Source: WHTI01 sp963826105 | Lineage (GTDB): Bacteria > Actinomycetota > CADDZG01 > WHSQ01 | Assembly (NCBI GenBank): GCA_963826105.1 | Contig: CAWGWA010000011.1 | Coordinates: 1-64,000 of the forward strand | Direction of reading: 5' to 3' | Length of the DNA stretch: 64,000 nt | Part shown: in pieces, positions 59,353 to 64,000 of the stretch | How the letters are laid out: each line of letters starts with the position of its first letter | Numbering within the stretch: the first letter of the stretch is position 1 | The notes under the pieces: model-generated | Seen by the model: only the letters and a program-made list of their open reading frames with translations | Told to the model about the DNA's origin: nothing | Databases searched by the model: none | Program-made: the position numbers and the translations under genes

Positions 59353-60254
59353 CAGATCGGAGACGCGGAGTGATTGAGCTCGTCGCCGTAGTGGCGAAGG
59401 AACAACTCTTCCAGGGTTGGAGGTCGGCTGATGAGGCTGCGGATGCCGGCGTCCGACAACACCCGGATGGCTCCATCGAGCGCATCGGTATCAACCTCGA
59501 AGCGAACCGTCTGCCCCACGACCTCGAGGTCGTGCACGCCGGCGGCGGCTGAAAGATCGACCGGCCGGGCGGTTTCGGCGATCACCGATGTGCGCGTGAG
59601 GTGGCGGAGTCCGTCCATGGTGCCCACTTCTATGGTGCGCCCCTTACGGATGATGCTGATCCTGTCGCACAACGCTTCGACCTCGGCCAGGATGTGGCTC
59701 GACAGAAGCACCGTGCGCCCTTCCTTCTTCATCTCGACGACCGCCGTGCGGAACAGCTCCTCCATCAGCGGGTCGAGGCCCGCGGTGGGCTCATCCAAGA
59801 GGAGTAGCTCGGCGTCCGATGCAAGAGCTGCGATCAGCGCCACCTTCTGCCGGTTGCCTTTCGAGTACGCGCGAGCCTTCTTCGTTGGGTCCAGGTCGAA
59901 CCGATCGATAAGGTCGGCGCGTCTTTTCTGATCGAGACCACCCCGAAGACGACCCAGCAGATCGATGATCTCTCCCCCGGTAAGGAAGGGCCACAGGGAT
60001 ACGTCACCGGCGACGTATGCGATCCGGCGGTGAAGCTCAACGGCGTCGTTCCAGGGATCGCCCCCGAGCAGTCGGGCCTCCCCGCCATCGGCCCGAACGA
60101 GTCCGAGCAGGATCCTGATCGTGGTGGTCTTTCCGGAGCCATTGGGCCCGAGGAAGCCGTGGACCTCGCCCTCGGAAACGGACAGGTCGAGCCCGTCGAG
60201 GGCGGTCGTGGAACCGAAGTTCTTACGCAGTCCAGAGGCCGAGATCACGTCCAC
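59352..60254 (-). CDS. ABC transporter ATP-binding protein
   Basis: 300 residues with ALDGLDLSVSEGEVHGFLGPNGSGKTTTIRILLGL (Walker A), YSKGNRQKVALIAALASDAELLLLDEPTAGLDPL (signature and Walker B) and VLLSSHILAEVEALCDRISIIRKGR (H-loop). The YSKGN signature is a common variant of LSGGQ in this exporter group. The C-terminal extension (residues about 225-300) resembles the regulatory tail of drug and antibiotic exporters. It pairs with the permease. Confidence 0.92.
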   Translation of the reverse strand: MDVISASGLRKNFGSTTALDGLDLSVSEGEVHGFLGPNGSGKTTTIRILLGLVRADGGEARLLGGDPWNDAVELHRRIAYVAGDVSLWPFLTGGEIIDLLGRLRGGLDQKRRADLIDRFDLDPTKKARAYSKGNRQKVALIAALASDAELLLLDEPTAGLDPLMEELFRTAVVEMKKEGRTVLLSSHILAEVEALCDRISIIRKGRTIEVGTMDGLRHLTRTSVIAETARPVDLSAAAGVHDLEVVGQTVRFEVDTDALDGAIRVLSDAGIRSLISRPPTLEELFLRHYGDELNHSASPI

Positions 60255-60302
60255 CCGACGAGGCTAACGCAGGCTTTCGGAGCGGCGCGGCGGTCCATGA
60301 AG

Positions 60303-60770
60303 TTAGGCCCTGGCCAGCGGCTGCCCCGATCTAGTAACAAGTTCGTCAACGATCGCCGACTGGAACTTCTGGACGCCCAAGACTTGGACCTCGAGTTCCG
60401 CAACGGTGCCATCGATGAACGTCAGATTCAGGAAGCGAGTGATCTTCCCGGTCCCGGCATCCTCCGCTTGGAAGCTACCGTGGACGTATTCGCCGATCGG
60501 TTTCTTGACCTTCCAGTTGAATCCGCCCTTCGCTTCGAACAGGCACATCTTGTTCCCGGTCACAACGACAAGAGTGTTGGTAGGGAAGGTCGGTGCCCGC
60601 TCCATGCTCTCCATCCACCGATTGATACTGACAGCCGGGGCGAACCCTCCGATGTTCCTCGATGCGGTCTCCCCTTTTCGGAGAACGATGGCTGCAGTCA
60701 CCACCGGTTCGTCACAGTTCTGTTGCGCGAGCTCCATGAGCTTCGCGGCCTGCTTCTCGCCCAACCCCAT
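60303..60770 (-). CDS. Hypothetical protein
   Basis: 155 residues with a likely beta-rich core: NTLVVVTGNKMCLFEAKGGFNWKVKKPIGEYVHGSF, then KITRFLNLTFIDGTVAELEVQVLG. The pattern resembles bacterial PH-like or YokE-type domains, but that is a weak guess. There is no signal peptide or membrane helix. It lies between the ABC exporter and the beta-helix genes and I cannot assign a function. Confidence 0.6.
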   Translation of the reverse strand: MGLGEKQAAKLMELAQQNCDEPVVTAAIVLRKGETASRNIGGFAPAVSINRWMESMERAPTFPTNTLVVVTGNKMCLFEAKGGFNWKVKKPIGEYVHGSFQAEDAGTGKITRFLNLTFIDGTVAELEVQVLGVQKFQSAIVDELVTRSGQPLARA

Positions 60771-60800
60771 CCTGGAATTCCCTTCTGTCGTCGTATGAAA

Positions 60801-62645
60801 TCAACAGCTCTTGTACTTGTTCTTGCCGGGACCTCCATCGCAGAAATCATTGCCCTTGCCGCCATCGAGCTTGTCGTTCCCCTTGGCGCCGAACAGCTTG
60901 TCGTTGCCTCCGCCACCGAGAAGCAGGTCATCGCCACCGCCCCCACACAGACGGTCGCCACCCGATCCGCCTCGCAGCTCGTCGGCTCCGCCCTTGCCAA
61001 GGATGCCGTCGCTACCGCTCGTGCCGCTGATCTCGTCACTCCCTCCGGTGCCGACGACGTTGATCAGGACGCCCCCGCAGAAGGCCACCTCATAAGCACC
61101 GGTATCGCATCGACCCTTGCGAGGCACCCCTCGCTGGTCGGTGCCCTTGCACCCCTTGCCTTTCGGGCCGTGATTGATGGCATCGCTGCCCGGAGGCAAG
61201 GCGAGGGTCCAGGTGGGGCCGCCATTTTCGCTAAGGGCCGGAGCCAGAGCGGGCGTGTCGGTCGAATCGGACGCCTTCAAACTGACGTCGCACCCTGTGG
61301 TGTCGTCGATGATGTTGAAACCGGCGGACTTCAGCGGCCCCGAGCAGTTCGGGTGCTGCGGCGTTCCTTGATCTGAGTTTGAACTCAGGATCGAGTTCGA
61401 CAGCCTGATACCGCCGGCGCTCGGTCCCCCTCCGATGAAGATCCCGCCGCCGTCACCGGCGTTGTTCACCTCGAAGTCCGACACATTGTTGACGATCGTC
61501 GAGTCGGTGACACGCATCCCTTGATCGCTGATCTGATAGATGCCGCCGCCGCTGAAGTTGGCCATGTTGGCCGAGAATGTGCTGTTGAGGACGGACGCTT
61601 CGCCGACGAGGTTGTAGAAGCCCCCACCCGCACTTGACGAGAAATTCACATCCAGCGTGCTGTTCTCGATCCTTGCGTTGCCTTCTTCGTTGTAGACGCC
61701 ACCACCGTAGGAGCCGCTGTTGCTGGTCACCATGCTGTTCTTGACGATCAGATCGCCCAGGCCGTTGTGGATAGCGCCGCCGCTGCCGGAAGCCACGTTG
61801 TTGCCCAGGGAGCTATCGAGCACTTCGACGTTCCCATCAGCGATGAAAATGCCTCCACCGCGTGCCTGATCGGCGGCATTGTCGATCAGAGTCGTTCTCG
61901 TCACGGTCAGCGTGCCGCGGTTGAAGATGCCACCACCGTCACCGTTGGACGCGGTGTTGCTGCTCACCTCGCTGCCGGTCAGGTGGACCGTGCCGCCGGC
62001 ATTCGAGATCCCGCCGCCGCCAAGCGCTGTCGCAGAGTTGCCGTCAACGATGCTGTTAACGAGCGACAGAGTGCCATCGTTGAGGATCCCGCCGCCTTCG
62101 GTTGATGCGATATTGCCGCTGATCGAACTGCCCGTGAGGTTGGCGGTGCCTTGCTCACCGACGTAGAGACCTCCGCCATACTGGCCGTTGTTGTTATCAA
62201 CGTTGCTGTCCCTGAGGTTGAGTGTGCCGAGGTTGTAGATCCCCCCTCCGAAGTCGGCCTGGCCACCGGTGATCAACAGCGACGTAAGGGTGGCCTCCCC
62301 CGCGCCCAGTATCTCGAACACCCGTGTGGTACCCCCGTCGATAATGGCAAATCCACTGACCGCGTCGATCGTCATTTCCGTGCCGATAACGAGGCTGCCT
62401 AAGGTCAGCGGATACTCGCCGCCCGGAACGAAGATGGTGTCGGCACCGGCGAGTGTTTCGGCCGCGCCGACGGCTTCCCGCAACGAGCAGTCAGAAAGAT
62501 CGCAGCTGCCGTCATCGGTGTCCGCCGTCTTGGTCACGTTGAAGATCGCGGCGGCAGACGCAGGACCTACGTGGATGCCGATGGCCCACGCAGCAAAAGC
62601 AAGGATCATCATCGAACGACTCACGAGTTGCAGTTTTGGCTTCAT
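60801..62645 (-). CDS. Secreted CSLREA/parallel beta-helix protein with RTX repeats
   Basis: 614 residues from ATG 62645. A signal peptide (MMILAFAAWAIGIHVGPASAA) is followed by CDLSDCSLREAVGAAE, the CSLREA signature. A long right-handed beta-helix follows (residues about 90-420), made of repeated GGGIYN..GTLxL..S.V..N units. A conserved segment with HPNCSGPL and GTDQRGVPRKGRCDTGAYE is next. The C-terminus holds RTX-like calcium-binding repeats (GKGGADELRGGSGGDRLCGGGGDDLLLGGGGNDKLFG) and ends in a Cys (KNKYKSC). Likely a Sec-secreted surface protein. The neighbouring upstream gene is a paralogue. Confidence 0.88.
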   Translation of the reverse strand: MKPKLQLVSRSMMILAFAAWAIGIHVGPASAAAIFNVTKTADTDDGSCDLSDCSLREAVGAAETLAGADTIFVPGGEYPLTLGSLVIGTEMTIDAVSGFAIIDGGTTRVFEILGAGEATLTSLLITGGQADFGGGIYNLGTLNLRDSNVDNNNGQYGGGLYVGEQGTANLTGSSISGNIASTEGGGILNDGTLSLVNSIVDGNSATALGGGGISNAGGTVHLTGSEVSSNTASNGDGGGIFNRGTLTVTRTTLIDNAADQARGGGIFIADGNVEVLDSSLGNNVASGSGGAIHNGLGDLIVKNSMVTSNSGSYGGGVYNEEGNARIENSTLDVNFSSSAGGGFYNLVGEASVLNSTFSANMANFSGGGIYQISDQGMRVTDSTIVNNVSDFEVNNAGDGGGIFIGGGPSAGGIRLSNSILSSNSDQGTPQHPNCSGPLKSAGFNIIDDTTGCDVSLKASDSTDTPALAPALSENGGPTWTLALPPGSDAINHGPKGKGCKGTDQRGVPRKGRCDTGAYEVAFCGGVLINVVGTGGSDEISGTSGSDGILGKGGADELRGGSGGDRLCGGGGDDLLLGGGGNDKLFGAKGNDKLDGGKGNDFCDGGPGKNKYKSC

Positions 62646-62671
62646 GGTTGTCCTCTCTAGATCGATAGTCG

Positions 62672-64000
62672 TCAACAGCTCAGGTACCTGTTCCTGCCGG
62701 GTCCACCCAGGCAGGAGTCATTGCCGGAACCCCCATCGAGGAGGTCGTCGCCGTTGGCGCCGAGGAGCCGGTCGTCGCCACCTCCGCCGAAGAGTCTGTC
62801 GTTCCCGCCTCCGCCACAGACGTGGTCGGACCCGCTGCCTGCCTCTACTCGGTCGGCACCTCCCCTAGCGAGGATGCCGTCGTCGCCAGCAGTACCCACA
62901 AGGTGGTCGACCGCCCCGGTACCAACCACGTTGATCACGGCCCAGGCGCAGAACTCGAGCTGGTAGGCGCCGGTATCGCACGGACCCTTCCGAGGAACAC
63001 CGCGTTGGTCGGTCCCCTTGCAGGCCACAGAGCCGGTCGGACCATGACCGATCGCGATGCTGTTGTCCGCCAGTGCGTACGTCTCGGTCGGCCCCCCGTA
63101 GAACGCCAAGGGTTCGAGGTTGGCCGCGCCGTTAGTGTCGGTCGATTCCAGTGCGATCTCGCAGCCGGCGTTGACCAGAACGATGTTGTAACCCAGTGAG
63201 TCGAGCGGGCCAGAACAATTCGGATGCTGAGTCGTTCCCCCGTCCGCATTCCCGAACAGTAGGGAGTTGGTGATCAGCACTCCGCCCGGATTGACACCAC
63301 CTCCGACGAACACACCACCGCCGTCGCCGCCATCGTTGTCGAGATCGGCGGAATTGGCATTGATCGTCGAACTCGTGATGGTCACGACCTCTTCGCTGAT
63401 CTGGTGAATCCCCGCGCCGGAGCTATAGCTCGTATTCGCACTGATCGTGCTGTTCCGGAAATGAGCCTCACCACCAACGCTATAGAGCCCACCGCCGCTG
63501 TACTCCGCGCGGTTCCTCTTGACCGTGGAGTTTTCGATCTCCGCCCTACCGTCTTCGTTGTTGATCCCAGCCCCGAACAGAGCGACGTTGTCGTCGATCG
63601 TGGAGTTCTTGACGGTAAGCGTGCCGGAGTTGGAGATCCCCCCTCCCGTATCGGCGACGTTGCTGATCACGGCGCTATCAGTCATATAGGCGAACCCTGC
63701 ATTGAGGATCCCACCACCGAGGCCGGTTGTCCGACCTCCGATGATCTTGAGACCGGTGAGCGTCGCATCGCCCGACGTGGATACCTCGATCACTCGGTCG
63801 TAGCCCGCGCCATTGATAACCGCGACACCTCCGATCGCCTTGATCGTTAGCTCCGACTCGATGTCGAAGTCGCCCTCGGCAGACGAAGCGATCAGATAAG
63901 TCCCGGCAGGTACGCGGATGATGTCGTTGTCCACGTCCCCGTTGGCAGCCGCGATGGCCTCCCGCAACGAACAGTCCGAGTTGCACGAGCCATCGTTGGT
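62672..64000 (-). CDS. Second CSLREA/beta-helix/RTX protein, 5' end cut by window
   Basis: 442 residues are present; the N-terminal signal peptide lies beyond the right edge. The first visible residues, TNDGSCNSDCSLREAIAAAN, contain the CSLREA signature. Beta-helix repeats (GLGGGILN..AYMTDSAVISN, GGGISNSGTLTVKNSTIDDN) follow, then HPNCSGPL, GTDQRGVPRKGPCDTGAYQ and RTX repeats (GGNDRLFGGGGDDRLLGANGDDLLDGGSGND), ending RNRYLSC. It is paralogous to the downstream gene, with the same order of parts, 26 nt apart, so a tandem duplication. Confidence 0.88.
   Translation of the reverse strand, partial: TNDGSCNSDCSLREAIAAANGDVDNDIIRVPAGTYLIASSAEGDFDIESELTIKAIGGVAVINGAGYDRVIEVSTSGDATLTGLKIIGGRTTGLGGGILNAGFAYMTDSAVISNVADTGGGISNSGTLTVKNSTIDDNVALFGAGINNEDGRAEIENSTVKRNRAEYSGGGLYSVGGEAHFRNSTISANTSYSSGAGIHQISEEVVTITSSTINANSADLDNDGGDGGGVFVGGGVNPGGVLITNSLLFGNADGGTTQHPNCSGPLDSLGYNIVLVNAGCEIALESTDTNGAANLEPLAFYGGPTETYALADNSIAIGHGPTGSVACKGTDQRGVPRKGPCDTGAYQLEFCAWAVINVVGTGAVDHLVGTAGDDGILARGGADRVEAGSGSDHVCGGGGNDRLFGGGGDDRLLGANGDDLLDGGSGNDSCLGGPGRNRYLSC

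Noticed and set aside
60030..61376. 448-residue open frame on the plus strand
   Set aside because: It lies opposite the ABC ATPase, the hypothetical protein and the beta-helix gene, has skewed composition and no family motif; a GC-rich antisense shadow.
60801..64000. Repetitive DNA resembling a tandem repeat or CRISPR-like array
   Set aside because: The repeats have a coding period, vary in length and translate to beta-helix and RTX units on the minus strand; there are no constant repeats with unique spacers.

Overview
This window comes from a GC-rich chromosome that I assign to the Actinomycetota. The evidence is the GlgE maltosyltransferase pathway, a DUF222/HNH (13E12-type) gene with an actinobacterial SOS box, an F420-type LLM oxidoreductase, an RskA-type anti-sigma factor, a DtxR-family regulator, frequent GTG and TTG starts and many 1-4 nt stop/start overlaps. 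The secreted small protein at 57.2 kb and the CSLREA/RTX proteins at the right end recall deep-branching classes such as Thermoleophilia or Acidimicrobiia, but I cannot fix the class. I see no rRNA, tRNA, IS element, prophage or CRISPR array.

Layout. 0-2 kb: a membrane hydrolase-like gene cut by the left edge, an indel-ridden RNase HI gene and a CdsZ-like zinc-ribbon protein. 1.75-3.1 kb: an ECF sigma factor with its zinc-type anti-sigma factor. 3.2-5 kb: a DtxR-family metalloregulator with a palindromic upstream site, and a Na/Pi-symporter-like membrane protein. 5-22.5 kb: a large alpha-glucan/trehalose cluster (GlgX, TreY, TreZ, then a divergent GlgP with a methyltransferase and an M15 peptidase, then GlgE, TreS, maltokinase and GlgB). 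22.5-32 kb: MFS exporter, ABC-F ATPase, MscL with a zinc ribbon, enoyl-CoA hydratase, an R2lox-SCP2 fusion, an NfeD-like protein, an LLM oxidoreductase, an EamA permease and an AidB-like acyl-CoA dehydrogenase. 32.2-33.5 kb: SOS-type DUF222/HNH protein. 33.5-43 kb: MoxR ATPase with a VWA partner, cupin, flavin reductase, MsrA, MBL-rhodanese, DAO-type oxidoreductase, TAT-exported metallophosphoesterase and topoisomerase IB. 43-51 kb: Ni/Co transporter; an overlapping operon of enoyl-CoA hydratase, alanine-racemase-like enzyme and sugar-lactone oxidase; small membrane proteins; a DAO-Rieske enzyme; a MetE-like methyltransferase. 51-64 kb: a secreted alpha/beta hydrolase, a SnoaL-like protein, a large LuxR-type (LAL) regulator preceded by a short leader ORF and a perfect hairpin, a small secreted protein, an ABC exporter and two tandem CSLREA/beta-helix/RTX surface proteins.

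How the genes work together. The glucan cluster can make and break alpha-glucan and trehalose. GlgX and GlgP degrade glycogen. TreY/TreZ release trehalose from glucan ends. TreS and maltokinase turn trehalose into maltose-1-phosphate. GlgE and GlgB build branched glucan from it. Several other neighbours concern stress (MscL, MsrA, AidB, the SOS-box gene, ECF sigma factor).

Caveat. About 30 single-base reading-frame breaks occur in otherwise conserved genes, clustered at 0.4-0.9, 34.6-35.2 and 37.5-46.5 kb, while 7-26 kb is almost clean. I read most as assembly indels and annotate each such gene as one locus.
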